Origin: Gordonibacter pamelaeae
Lineage (GTDB): Bacteria > Actinomycetota > Coriobacteriia > Coriobacteriales > Eggerthellaceae
Length of the DNA stretch: 64,000 nucleotides
NCBI RefSeq assembly: GCF_042665095.1
Contig: NZ_JBHTBV010000002.1
Reading direction: 5' to 3' (one strand)
Shown here: one piece after another, positions 16,042 through 24,769 of the stretch
Numbering within the stretch: the first letter of the stretch is position 1
Layout: every line of letters begins with the position of its first letter
The notes under the pieces: generated by a model
Database searches by the model: none
Told to the model about the DNA's origin: nothing
The model's input: the letters and a program-made list of their open reading frames with translations, nothing else
Made by a program: the position numbers and the translations under genes

Positions 16042-16079
16042 GGCCCCGGCGGCGCGGGGGGGGGTGCGCCGCCGGGACC
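16042..16079. terminator. Bidirectional GC-rich hairpin
   Basis: Stem GGCCCCGGCGGCGCG / TGCGCCGCCGGGACC around a G-run, between the convergent MerR and flavoprotein genes. A second, weaker GCCCCGCC/GGCGGGGC stem lies just to its left. Likely a transcription barrier, though no U-tract is present. Confidence 0.5.
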
Positions 16080-16098
16080 GTTCGGAGTTGGTGAAACC

Positions 16099-17856
16099 CT
16101 ACGCCTTGAGCGCGGCCACGGCCTCCTCGGCGGCGATGTAGCCGGAATCGATGCACAGACCGTAGCAGTAGCCGGGAATGTCGTAGTAGGGCGAGTAGTA
16201 CAGGCTGCCCGCATCGGTGCCCGCGGCGTAGAGGCCGGGTATCGGGTCGTTCGTCTCGGCGGCCAGCACGCGGCAGCAGTCGTCGATGCGGATGCCGCCG
16301 AACGTGCTCCACGCGCTCGGCTCGTTCTCGGTCACGTAGAACGGCGGCGTGGCCACCTTCGAGAGGTACCACGGGTTCGCGCCGAACTCGGCGTCGGCGC
16401 CGGCGTCGCAGAACTCGTTGTACTGAGCCACCGTCTGGGGCAGCTCGTCCAGCCCGAAGTGCTCGGCCAGCTCCTCCAGCGTGTCGGCCTTGAAGCACCA
16501 GCCTTCCTCGATGCCCTCCTCGATGTCGGCGGGCAGGTTCTCGAGGATACGGTCCTTGAAGTAGTTGCCGATGAACCACGTGTCCTCGGTGGCGCCCTTC
16601 GCCGTGGTGTAGTTGTAGAGGCCCTGCGTGCTCATGGCGTCCACGTAGGCCTGGTCGACCACGGCGTACCACGGGGAGTTCTTGAGGATCTGCTCGGAGC
16701 CGTAGCTCATGGGATAGTCGCACAGCAGGCCCTCGTTGATGAAGCGCTTGCCCTCGGCGTCCACCAGGAGGCAGCCGTACAGGCCGAACTTGAACGCGGT
16801 GTTCTGGTCGAACTTGTCCTGCTTGGCCGGGCGCGAAGCGTTGGCGTGCGTGCCGCCGTACTCGCAGGGGCAGTAGCCGTACGTCTTCTCCAGCGCAGCA
16901 CCCGCCTTCTCGGCCGCGAGGATGGTGTCGCCCGTGCAGATGGAGTCGCCGCCGCGCGCCACGTTGAGCTTGCGCGTGTGCAGGAAGCGCTCCTGCAAAT
17001 CGCGGTTGCCCAGGTAGCCGCCCGCCGCCAGGATGACGGCCTTGGCGTTGAACGTGATGTTCTTCTTGTCCTTCTCGACGGCGTTCACCCCGGTCACGGA
17101 GCCGTCGTCACCGGTGGCCAGCGACACGAGGGCCGTGGAGAACCGCACGTCCACGTTGTGGTCGGCCAGCGCCTGCTCCCACAGCTTCGCGCGCTCGTCG
17201 GAGGCGTTCGTGATGGCGTGGAAGCCGCCCTTCTCGCCCATGAACGGCGTCTCGAAGCGGAAGTTCTTCTCCTCGAACGTGTAGCCGATCTTCTCGAGCT
17301 GGGCCACGGCGTCGGCCGACGTCTCCAGGCAGCGGCGCATGAGCGCGGGGTTCGGCGTCCAGTGCGAATACTCCATGACGTGGTAGAACGCGTCGTCCAC
17401 GGTGAGCGTGGTGCCGCCGGGCTTGTTCTGCAGCACGTCGGTGCCCACGGCGAACGGGCCGGACACGTAGATGCCGTTCGGGGCCGCCATGCTGTCGCCC
17501 TTCTCCAGCACCACCACGTTCGCGCCGCCCTTCGACGCGCGCAGCGCCGCCATGAAGCCGGCCGCGCCGCAGCCGACCACCACCACGTCGGCATCCACCG
17601 TCTCCTCGGCCTTGAACGGCTCGTCCTCGCCGCCCTTCGCGCCGTCGGACGCGTCCGCCGCCTTGCCGCCGTTCTGCTGCGGCGCGCATGCCGCCAGCGC
17701 GCCCGCCGACGCCACGCCCAGCGCCGACAGCGCCGCGCCCTTCAGGAAGTTGCGGCGGTCCATGCCGCGCCTCGGCGTACCCTCGGCGCGCACGGCCTCG
17801 TGGGCTTCCCGCCCGGCCTCGTCCGCCCGGATCTCCCCGCTGTCCTGCTTCTCCAT
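16099..17856 (-). CDS. Tat-exported FAD-dependent fumarate reductase-like flavoprotein
   Basis: 585 residues. After a 31-residue polar lead comes a twin-arginine signal (MDRRNFLKGAALSALGVASA) with a lipobox-like LAACAP. The FAD-binding domain has VVVGCGAAGFMAALRASKGG (about residue 90) and the NAGE-like C-terminal FAD segment PGLYAAGTDAGSLYYSP. This is the soluble FrdA/urocanate reductase/flavocytochrome c family that gut Coriobacteriia encode in many copies, each reducing a particular organic acceptor outside the membrane; no heme domain is present, so electrons come from a separate partner. GGGAG lies seven bases before the ATG. The promoter at 17899-17929 and the neighbouring MerR gene suggest induction by its substrate, which is not identifiable. 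Confidence 0.88.
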   Translation of the reverse strand: MEKQDSGEIRADEAGREAHEAVRAEGTPRRGMDRRNFLKGAALSALGVASAGALAACAPQQNGGKAADASDGAKGGEDEPFKAEETVDADVVVVGCGAAGFMAALRASKGGANVVVLEKGDSMAAPNGIYVSGPFAVGTDVLQNKPGGTTLTVDDAFYHVMEYSHWTPNPALMRRCLETSADAVAQLEKIGYTFEEKNFRFETPFMGEKGGFHAITNASDERAKLWEQALADHNVDVRFSTALVSLATGDDGSVTGVNAVEKDKKNITFNAKAVILAAGGYLGNRDLQERFLHTRKLNVARGGDSICTGDTILAAEKAGAALEKTYGYCPCEYGGTHANASRPAKQDKFDQNTAFKFGLYGCLLVDAEGKRFINEGLLCDYPMSYGSEQILKNSPWYAVVDQAYVDAMSTQGLYNYTTAKGATEDTWFIGNYFKDRILENLPADIEEGIEEGWCFKADTLEELAEHFGLDELPQTVAQYNEFCDAGADAEFGANPWYLSKVATPPFYVTENEPSAWSTFGGIRIDDCCRVLAAETNDPIPGLYAAGTDAGSLYYSPYYDIPGYCYGLCIDSGYIAAEEAVAALKA

Positions 17857-17898
17857 GATGAGTCTCCCTTTCCCCTTGCGGTTTGAAAAGCTGACCTC

Positions 17899-17929
17899 AC
17901 CCTACGGCCTGAACCAAGTCGAAGGTCAA
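17899..17929 (-). promoter_or_regulatory. MerR-type promoter of the flavoprotein gene
   Basis: On the minus strand: TTGACC (-35), a 19-bp spacer beginning TTCGACTTGGTTCAGG, then TAGGGT (-10), about 40 bases before the start codon. A spacer of 19 instead of 17 bp is characteristic of promoters activated by MerR proteins bound between the hexamers; the CCT...AGG edges form a partial dyad. Confidence 0.55.
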
Positions 17930-17995
17930 GGGGTTTCGGCGGAAAAACGAGCGGGAGCGGGGCTAAGGGCGCAGCCGCAGGAAGCGGGCGGCACG

Positions 17996-20900
17996 CTAGG
18001 AGCCGTAAACCTGGACCCGGTTCTTTCCGGCGCGCTTCGCCTGGTAGAGGGCCTCGTCGGCGCGGGTGAACACATCGCGGTACGTGCGGTCGTCGGAACA
18101 GGTGGCGTACACGCCCACGCTGAGCGTGGGAGCGTGGCCCAGCCCGGGCACCGTCGTGGCAGATATCTGGGCTCTCACCTGGTTCAACTTGCGCAGCACC
18201 ACATCCATATCCACTTCTTTCAGCAGCAGCACGAACTCGTCTCCGCCTACGCGGCCGATGACGTCGCTCTCGCGGAAGCTCGAGCGCAGCACCGAGCCCA
18301 CTTTGCGCAGCAGCGCATCGCCCTCCATGTGGCCGGAGTTGTCGTTTACCGCCTTGAAGTCGTCGATGTCCAGCACCACGCACACGCTGTGCTCGCGAAC
18401 GGCGGGCTTCGCAAGCGCCGCTGCCACCAGGTCTTGCGTGGTTGCATGGTTGCTCAGCCCCGTGGCGGCATCGTTCTCGGCACGGTAGCGCAGGTCGCGT
18501 TCGTCCTCGATGTTCTCGATGAGGCCCACGAGATGCCATGCGCCCGCATTGTCGTGCGCGACGAACAGGTTCGCGCGGTACCACGCGTAGCCGTGACCGT
18601 AGTAGTTCGCCCGATACTCCGCGCTCACCTCCGCAGCACCGGCCCGGGCGTCTTCGAACATCCTGCGCACGTCGTCCATATCGTCGGGATGCACCACGCC
18701 GCTGCGCGTGCTGGCAAGCTTTTCCAAGTAATGCGGTATGACCTGCGCTTCGACGCCGTCGCCCGTACGATCGATATACAGCAGGACCGTGTCGGTGTCG
18801 GAATCGTAGTCGAAGCTCATCTTGTTCGTCATCTCGGTGAGCAGCCGGTAGCGCTCGTCCTGCCACGCCCGCCTGCGATCCTCGGTGGCCAGGCCCTCCG
18901 TGACATCCTTGTTGCAGCACAGCGTGCAGGTATCGGACACGCGGATGAACGTGCTCTGGCACCAGGTGGCGTTGCCGCCTTTCGACAGCTTGTACGTGCA
19001 GGAAGACGGCTTTCCGCTGACGTTCGCACGGCATTCGTCAAAGGTTTTGCGCAGGCCGGCGCGCTCCACGCCATCGGGAATGTGCGCCATCCACCGCTCG
19101 AGCGCCTCTTCTAGCGGAAGCGCGACGCCGATCGATTCGGGGTGCAGGGCGGAATACAGCACGTGGTACCGGTCGTCCATGCGGTCGAACTCGAATATCT
19201 CGTCGTATACCGAACACAGCACCTCCGTGAAACGCTGCAGATCGAGCTCGTGGCTTTTCCGGCGCCGACCGGACACGTCGAGGAAGGCGCTCTGGATCAT
19301 CGGTTCGCCCTCCGGGCCCAGCTCGTATGCCGACGTCCCCTCAAGCCAGCCAACGGTACCGTCGCTGCGATAGTAGCGGTACGCGAAGTCGAGGGGCTTC
19401 GAGCCGTTCCTCAAGCGCTCGATGCCCGCACGGTGGCGCGGCACGTCGTCCTCATGGATGGGCATGAGCGCGTTGTCGCCCGATGAGGCGATGAACTCCT
19501 CCCTGTCACGGTAGCCCAGCAGCTCGCAGCCCTTCTTGTTGATTGAGACGATATGCTGGCCGTCGCCCACGGTATAGCGCACGATTCCACACGGTATGGC
19601 GTCGTACAGCTGCTGCCGGGCTTCGTTCTGCCGGCGAAGTCGCTGCAGGCCGCCGGGAATGGAATCACGCGGGGCCGCCAGGCGGTCGCGCAGAACCTGC
19701 TCCTCGGTCGTCTCCTCCGCCAGCACGTACAGGCTGATCACGCTATCCGCGCGCGAGAGCGGGCGCAAATGCAGCCGGAGCCAGCGGCCCTTGCCGGCAG
19801 CGCTGCGGTAGCGCAGATCGCACGCCGCATCGCCTTCGCTCGCCGCCCGCAGCGCCTCCTCCAATGCGGCGCGGTCCTCCTCCTGCAGCACGCCCAAGAA
19901 GTTCTTGCGCACAAGCTCCGCCGACGCCGCTTCGTCGTCTAAATCGAGCAAGCGGGCAAACTCGCCGTTGACGCGGATGAGCTCGCACGTCTCCCCATCG
20001 TACTCGGCAATGGCCGCTGGCCCTGCATAGCTGTTGAAGATGAGGGAGAGCTGCGAGTCGACATCCCAAAACTCCGCGGCCCCGTCCTGCAGGCTTTCCG
20101 CAAACGGGTGCGCAAGGTCCTCGACAGCCGTGCCTTCGAGCAGCTTCTCGAACGTTTCCCGGTCGACTGGCTTCGAGAACAGGTAGCCCTGCATGTAGTC
20201 GCAGCCGACGCTGGCCAGGTAAGCGGCCTGCTGCTTCGTCTCCACGCCCTCGGCAATGAGGGGCAGGTCGAGCCAGCGCGCCATGCGCACGACCGACGCG
20301 AGGATGAGCCCGCCTCGCGAGCTGGCGCTCGCGCCGAGGAAGCCCATATCCAGCTTCAGCACGTCAACCGGTACGTCCTTCAACGTGTTGAGCGACGAGT
20401 ACCCGCTGCCGAAGTCGTCCATCTCCACGACGAATCCGGCGGCGCGCAGCTTCGTGACGGCGCCGATAAGCTGCTCGGGCGCTTCCATGTACGCGCTTTC
20501 GGTGATCTCCAGGTGCAGCAGCTCCGCAGGAACGTCGTAACGTTCGACCAGGCCCTTCAAGTACGTGCAGAGGTCGGACCGGTAGATATCGGCACGCGAC
20601 AGGTTCACGGACAGCCGCGGCGCGCCCTCGACACCCCGCCCGTCGATCCACATGCGCAGGCAGCGGCACGCCTGCTCCCACATATAGTAGTCGAACGTGG
20701 CAATGAGGCCGTTGCGCTCGAACACGGGGATGAACTCCGTCGGCCCCAGCAGCCCCTTGGCCGGATGGTTCCAGCGCGCCAGCACCTCGGCGCCTATCAT
20801 GCGCCCCGTGGCGTAGCGGTACTGCGGCTGGAAGTACGGCACGAACTGGCCGCCTTCGAGTGCCGCGATCATCTCGCCGGCGAGCTCCTGCTCCTTGAGC

Positions 20901-21493
20901 ACCGACGAGCGCAGCTTCTCGTCGTAGAACACGTACTTGCTTCCCACGTAGCCGCTCTTCGCAGAGCGCAGGGCCAGCAGCGCGCGGTCGCACATGAGGT
21001 TGACGTCGAGGGAGGGGTCGTCGATGGGGAAGATGCCCAGGCGCACGAAGAAGGTGAAGTCCTCGCGATAGGAGGCGAACCAGGCGTCGAGCGCGGCGAG
21101 CATGCGGTCGGGATCGAACGAGGAACGCGAGCAGCAGCAGACGAAGTGGTCGGCCCGCAAGCGCGCAGCCGCTGCCCCGGCGGGCATGAGGTCGCGGATC
21201 ATGGCGCCGATGTCTGCGAGCAGGCGGTCGCCCGCCGGCGCGCCGAACAGGTCGTTGTAGACCTTGAAGCGGTCGATGTCGCCGTATACGAGCAGGTACG
21301 ACTCATTCGGGTGGCCGTCGATGATCATGCGCACCCGCTTGTCGAACCCGCTCCTGCTCAGCAGCCCGGAGAGCGTGTCGTGGTCAGAAACCGGAGATGA
21401 GCCCCCCCCCCCCCGCGTCTTCTTCTTGCACCGACGAGCCTTTTGCGATTCCAAGTTCCCATGCAGGTCGCATCGCCCTCCTCGCCTTCTCAA
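17996..21493 (-). CDS. GGDEF-EAL-PAS-GGDEF cyclic di-GMP signalling protein
   Basis: About 1165 residues. Order: a degenerate GGDEF domain (residues ~40-185; the motif position reads LRADHFVCCC), an EAL phosphodiesterase with apparently complete signatures (GAEVLARWNHP, SVNLSRADI, LEITESAY, DDFGSGYSS, AEGVET, QGYLFSKPV), three PAS-type sensor regions (~480-1000), and a C-terminal intact diguanylate cyclase (RVGGDEFVLLL) with an RESD inhibitory site five residues before it. It can thus both make and break c-di-GMP. The reading frame opens at a TTG without a ribosome site, and a run of 13 G lies at codons 27-31. The only ATG with a GAGGAGG site (at 21473) is in another frame and ends at a stop just past the G-run; 12 or 15 G would join it to this gene. 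Expression may therefore be phase-variable. Not membrane-anchored. Confidence 0.88.
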   Translation of the reverse strand: MRRRGGRCDLHGNLESQKARRCKKKTRGGGGSSPVSDHDTLSGLLSRSGFDKRVRMIIDGHPNESYLLVYGDIDRFKVYNDLFGAPAGDRLLADIGAMIRDLMPAGAAAARLRADHFVCCCSRSSFDPDRMLAALDAWFASYREDFTFFVRLGIFPIDDPSLDVNLMCDRALLALRSAKSGYVGSKYVFYDEKLRSSVLKEQELAGEMIAALEGGQFVPYFQPQYRYATGRMIGAEVLARWNHPAKGLLGPTEFIPVFERNGLIATFDYYMWEQACRCLRMWIDGRGVEGAPRLSVNLSRADIYRSDLCTYLKGLVERYDVPAELLHLEITESAYMEAPEQLIGAVTKLRAAGFVVEMDDFGSGYSSLNTLKDVPVDVLKLDMGFLGASASSRGGLILASVVRMARWLDLPLIAEGVETKQQAAYLASVGCDYMQGYLFSKPVDRETFEKLLEGTAVEDLAHPFAESLQDGAAEFWDVDSQLSLIFNSYAGPAAIAEYDGETCELIRVNGEFARLLDLDDEAASAELVRKNFLGVLQEEDRAALEEALRAASEGDAACDLRYRSAAGKGRWLRLHLRPLSRADSVISLYVLAEETTEEQVLRDRLAAPRDSIPGGLQRLRRQNEARQQLYDAIPCGIVRYTVGDGQHIVSINKKGCELLGYRDREEFIASSGDNALMPIHEDDVPRHRAGIERLRNGSKPLDFAYRYYRSDGTVGWLEGTSAYELGPEGEPMIQSAFLDVSGRRRKSHELDLQRFTEVLCSVYDEIFEFDRMDDRYHVLYSALHPESIGVALPLEEALERWMAHIPDGVERAGLRKTFDECRANVSGKPSSCTYKLSKGGNATWCQSTFIRVSDTCTLCCNKDVTEGLATEDRRRAWQDERYRLLTEMTNKMSFDYDSDTDTVLLYIDRTGDGVEAQVIPHYLEKLASTRSGVVHPDDMDDVRRMFEDARAGAAEVSAEYRANYYGHGYAWYRANLFVAHDNAGAWHLVGLIENIEDERDLRYRAENDAATGLSNHATTQDLVAAALAKPAVREHSVCVVLDIDDFKAVNDNSGHMEGDALLRKVGSVLRSSFRESDVIGRVGGDEFVLLLKEVDMDVVLRKLNQVRAQISATTVPGLGHAPTLSVGVYATCSDDRTYRDVFTRADEALYQAKRAGKNRVQVYGS
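21402..21414. repeat. Homopolymer tract of 13 C (G on coding strand)
   Basis: Uninterrupted 13-base run at the 5' end of the c-di-GMP gene. It is much longer than other G/C runs in the window (8-9). Slippage by one base changes which upstream start codon is in frame with the enzyme. Confidence 0.9.
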
Positions 21494-21641
21494 GCGAAAT
21501 ATGATGTCGGACGTATAGTTTAACGCTTGCGGGAGCCTGGCGCCATCGCACGGCCTGCAAAGATTCGTTTAGGCGGTCGGGTGGACGCGCAGGGCGGACG
21601 CGAGGCGCAGCCGGGGTTCGCCGCAGCCGGGGTTCGCAAGG

Positions 21642-22616
21642 CTACGCGCGCTCGCGGTCCTTGGCCTGCTGCCACAGGGCCTCGCGCTCTTCGGGAGCGA
21701 GCGCTTCGACCGTCGTCCCCTGCGCCCAGGCCGCGCCCTCCATGAACGACCAGCGGCGGCGGAACTTGCCGCACGTGGCGCGCAGCGCGTTCTCTGCATC
21801 GATGCCCATGCGGCAACCCACGTTGACCAGCGAGAACAGCACGTCGCCGAACTCGTCCTCCACGCTCGCCGCCGCCTGCTCGGCCGCCGCGGAATCGCCT
21901 TCGGCCGCGCCGGCATCGACCTTGCCGTTCGCGGCCTTCGGTGCGGCGGCGTAGGCGGCGCGCAGCTCGTCGACCTCCTCGCGCACCTTCTCCCACACAT
22001 CGTCGAGCGAATCCCACTCGAAGCCGGCGGACGCGGCCTTGCGCGACACCTTCTGCGCCTGCATGAGCGCGGGGAAGCTCGTGGGCACGCCGTCGAGCAG
22101 GCCCTCGCGTTGTGCGGCCTGGCCGGCTACGCCGGCGCCTGCCGCCGCATCGGAGCCCGAAGCCCCGGCGCTCGGCACGATGCCTGCCGCATTCTGGGAG
22201 GAGCGCTCGGCCAGCTTCACCTGGTCCCACAGGTCCAGCACCTCGGAGGCGTTGTCCGCGCGCGCCTCGCCGAACACGTGCGGATGGCGGCGGATCATCT
22301 TCGCGTTCACGTCCGCGCACACGTCGTCGATATCGAACGCGCCCGCATCGGCCGCTATCTGGCTTTGCAGCACCACCTGCAGCAGCACGTCGCCCAGCTC
22401 CTCGCGCAGGTGCGCCGTGTCGCCGGACTCGATGGCGTCCACCGCCTCGTAGGCCTCCTCGATCATGTTATGCGCGATGCTCCGATGCGTCTGCGCGCGG
22501 TCCCATGGGCACCCGTCCGGAGCGCGCAGTGCGGCGATGGTGGCCACGAAATCGTCGAAGCACGGGTGGTCGATGGGCGCGATGGGCGCGGGCGCAAGTT
22601 CGGGCTCGGTGGTCAT
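21642..22616 (-). CDS. mazG: MazG-type nucleoside triphosphate pyrophosphohydrolase
   Basis: Hydrolyses non-canonical or excess NTPs to NMP and pyrophosphate. The N-terminal MazG unit has LRAPDGCPWDRAQTHRSI and MIEEAYEAVDAIESGD with EELGDVLLQVV (the E-x-x-E...E-x-x-D metal site). A second, degenerate unit near residues 220-290 contains KVREEVDELRAA and VEDEFGDVLFSLVN. Two alanine-rich linkers (about 145-175 and 240-262) are extra to the roughly 260-residue E. coli protein and explain the 324-residue length. A GAAAGGA site precedes the ATG. No operon partners. Confidence 0.92.
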   Translation of the reverse strand: MTTEPELAPAPIAPIDHPCFDDFVATIAALRAPDGCPWDRAQTHRSIAHNMIEEAYEAVDAIESGDTAHLREELGDVLLQVVLQSQIAADAGAFDIDDVCADVNAKMIRRHPHVFGEARADNASEVLDLWDQVKLAERSSQNAAGIVPSAGASGSDAAAGAGVAGQAAQREGLLDGVPTSFPALMQAQKVSRKAASAGFEWDSLDDVWEKVREEVDELRAAYAAAPKAANGKVDAGAAEGDSAAAEQAAASVEDEFGDVLFSLVNVGCRMGIDAENALRATCGKFRRRWSFMEGAAWAQGTTVEALAPEEREALWQQAKDRERA

Positions 22617-22807
22617 GGACGCTTCCTTTCAGCCGATGGTCTGCAAGCAGTATACCCCTCGTCAACGCACGCGGCGTCGAATGCGCTACACTCCACGGTG
22701 CAGGCGCTTTGGCAGCCCGTGGCAGCGAGCCCGCGGCGGGTGGAGCCTCGGCTGGCGGGTCGCTCGCAACATGCGCGGCCACCCCTCCCTGAAGCGTAAC
22801 CTGCTCG

Positions 22808-22958
22808 CAAGTGTCAAAAAACGGCCGCTTTGGCAAACGGAGACTGCGGCGATCGTCTCCATGGGAACACGTGACCTGCGGTTTCTGCAACGCTATGGGC
22901 GAAACACCGGTCGACAGGCGCCGCTTCGCTTGCCAAAGCGACCGTTTTTTGACACTTG
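22808..22958. mobile_element. 151-bp terminal-inverted-repeat element, copy 1
   Basis: Ends are 30-bp inverted repeats with a single mismatch (left end CAAGTGTCAAAAAACGG, inner end CGCTTTGGCAA). The related element at 28754-28907 is 154 bp and its ends share CAAAAA-CG and TTTGGCAA. The interior (about 90 bp) is GC-rich and could encode a short peptide starting MGTRDLRFLQRYG that runs out through the right repeat. It resembles a MITE or a long RNA hairpin; no target-site duplication is obvious. Confidence 0.65.
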
Positions 22959-23039
22959 AGGCGGATCAGCGCGACATTGACGCGCCGAACCTGCGGAAGC
23001 GGGAGCGAGCGACGCCGAACGGCAGGCAGCTTGCGGCTT

Positions 23040-23225
23040 GCGAGAGCCGGCGGCCGGGCGGCGGGAGGCGGAGGCCGGATGACGAGAGGCGACGGCCGGA
23101 GGGCGGGAGGCGGAGGCCGGGCGGCGGGAGGCGGCCGGGCGGCGGGAGGCGCACGCAGATCGGCGAGCTGCGTGCGGCCTGCAGCTTCGACCTGCGGGAG
23201 GCGGCGGGCAGCAGACAGCTCGGCA
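23040..23225. repeat. Degenerate GC-rich tandem repeats
   Basis: Imperfect repeats built on GGCCGGGCGGCGGGAGGC-type units, followed by a less regular segment, upstream of the small membrane protein gene. The spacing is irregular and the units merge. With 22617-22807 this fills the gene-free stretch after mazG; I see no gene in it. The repeat style continues into the 5' end of the next gene, whose first codons repeat GGGCAACCG. Confidence 0.6.
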
Positions 23226-23258
23226 AGCTGCGGACACGGTGACGGAAGGATACACGAC

Positions 23259-23768
23259 ATGGGCAACCGACGCCTGGGCAGCCAGGAGACGGGCAACCGG
23301 AAGATGGGCAACCGTCGCATGACGCGCGGCCAGAGGGCAGCGGGCATTGCGGCGCGCGTGGCGGTAGCGCTCGTGTTCGCCGTGAACGTGCAGTGCGCCG
23401 CGTCGTTCGCGCTGTGGCCCGAGGCGTTCGCGGCCGGGTTCGAGCTGGCGGGCGTTCCGGGCGCGGCCGCCGTGCGCGGGCTGGGCGTGGCCTTCCTCAT
23501 GTGGAACGCCACTTATCCCCCCGTCATCGCAAACCCGCGCCGCTTCCGCGCGCTGTTCGCCGTCCTGCTCGTGCAGCAGGTCGTGGGCTTGACAGGCGAG
23601 TCGTGGATCCTGCTGTCGCTCCCCGTCGGCCATACGGCGCTCGCAGCCTCCATCATCCGGTTCATAGCCTTCGACGCCGCAGGCCTCATGCTCATGGCCG
23701 CGGCGCTCTCCTGGCTGGTGCTGGCCGACCGGCGCGCGAGGCGAGCCGCGACGGGACCCGGGGCATAG
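23259..23768 (+). CDS. Small four-helix membrane protein, unknown function
   Basis: 169 residues; GGAAGGA lies eight bases before the ATG. The first 25 residues are polar with a repeated (M)GNR(R/K) motif, followed by four hydrophobic segments (about residues 30-55, 65-88, 98-120, 125-150) and a basic tail. I do not recognise a named family, although the layout (WNATYPPVIANP loop, helix pairs) resembles DUF-type four-helix integral proteins of Actinobacteria. It precedes the VIT gene by 97 bases on the same strand but has its own spacing, so co-transcription is uncertain. Confidence 0.7.
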   Translation: MGNRRLGSQETGNRKMGNRRMTRGQRAAGIAARVAVALVFAVNVQCAASFALWPEAFAAGFELAGVPGAAAVRGLGVAFLMWNATYPPVIANPRRFRALFAVLLVQQVVGLTGESWILLSLPVGHTALAASIIRFIAFDAAGLMLMAAALSWLVLADRRARRAATGPGA

Positions 23769-23821
23769 CGCAGGCATCCCGCGGGGGAGAACGCCGGAGC
23801 TGCGGCGGCGGCAGAATCGGA

Positions 23822-23843
23822 TATACTGTGCTGTTGATTCAAC
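23822..23843 (+). promoter_or_regulatory. Putative promoter and operator of the VIT gene
   Basis: A -10-like TATACT (23822-23827) is followed by the perfect palindrome GTTGATTCAAC (23833-23843), about 20 bases before the start codon of the metal transporter. The position suits a repressor, perhaps a metal-responsive one; that is inference from the gene's role. Confidence 0.4.
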
Positions 23844-23865
23844 GTACCGGCAACGAGGGAGCACC

Positions 23866-24768
23866 ATGACCAGCAACAACCAGCCCGATGCCGCGCGGCT
23901 CTCGCCCGCGGCCCTCGCGCAGATCCGCGCGTTCCAGCAGAACGAGGTGACGGAGGCCGAGGTGTACCGCCGCATCGTCCGGCGCACGAAGGACGCGGGC
24001 AACCGCGACACGCTTCTGCGCATCGCCGACGAGGAGGCAAAACACGCCGCCATCTGGCAGCGCTACACCGGCGAGGAGATGCGCCCGCAAGCCGGCAAGG
24101 TGCGCCGCTACGCGCTGATCGCGCTCGTGTTCGGCTTCACGTTCGCCGTCAAGCTCATGGAGAAGGGCGAGGCCAAGGCGCAGATCTCCTACGAGGAGCT
24201 GGCGCGCGAGGCCCCCGAGGCGCTGGACATCCGCGCCGACGAGGAGGCGCACGAGCAGGCGCTCCTGGCGATGCTCGACGAGGAGCGCCTGTCGTACGTG
24301 GGCAGCATGGTGCTGGGCATGAACGACGCCATGGTGGAGATGACGGGCACGCTGGCGGGCCTCACGCTGGCCATGCAGAACACCCGCCTCATCGCGCTGT
24401 CAGGCCTGATCACCGGCATTGCGGCGACGCTTTCCATGGCGTCGAGCGAGTACCTGTCATCCAAGAGCGAGGGCCGCGAGGACGCATTCAAGTCCGCCAC
24501 GTACACCGGCATCGCCTACCTGGTGACGGTGGCGCTGCTCATCTTGCCGTACCTGTTGTTCGACGAGGCGCACTACCTGTGGGCCATGGCCACCATGATC
24601 GTCATCGTGCTGCTGATCCTGGTGGTGTTCAACTACTACATCTCCGTGGCGCAGGACCTGCCGTTCAAGAAGCGCTTCGGCCAGATGGCCGGCATCAGCC
24701 TGGGCGTGGCCGCGCTCTCATTCGTCATCGGTATCCTGGTGAAGCAGTTCCTGGGCGTGGACATCTAG
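23866..24768 (+). CDS. Rubrerythrin-like domain fused to VIT1/CCC1 iron/manganese transporter
   Basis: 300 residues. The N-terminal half (about 15-135) is a ferritin-like helical domain with NEVTEAEVYRRI, IADEEAKHAAIW and DEEAHEQALL, supplying the EExxH-type metal ligands. The C-terminal half has five membrane helices of the VIT1/CCC1 family (GSMVLGMNDAMVEMTGTLAGL, SMASSEYLSSKSE, final helix ending KQFLGVDI). Proteins with this fusion export or sequester Fe(II)/Mn(II) (MbfA-type). It ends at a strong hairpin shared with hcp. Iron detoxification would fit an anaerobe rich in iron-sulfur enzymes such as Hcp next door. Confidence 0.9.
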   Translation: MTSNNQPDAARLSPAALAQIRAFQQNEVTEAEVYRRIVRRTKDAGNRDTLLRIADEEAKHAAIWQRYTGEEMRPQAGKVRRYALIALVFGFTFAVKLMEKGEAKAQISYEELAREAPEALDIRADEEAHEQALLAMLDEERLSYVGSMVLGMNDAMVEMTGTLAGLTLAMQNTRLIALSGLITGIAATLSMASSEYLSSKSEGREDAFKSATYTGIAYLVTVALLILPYLLFDEAHYLWAMATMIVIVLLILVVFNYYISVAQDLPFKKRFGQMAGISLGVAALSFVIGILVKQFLGVDI

Positions 24769-24769
24769 G

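Noticed and set aside
22814..23512. Minus-strand frame rich in RLPPP repeats
   Set aside because: Its repeats come from the GC-rich tandem DNA and it is opposite the membrane protein gene, which has a good ribosome site.
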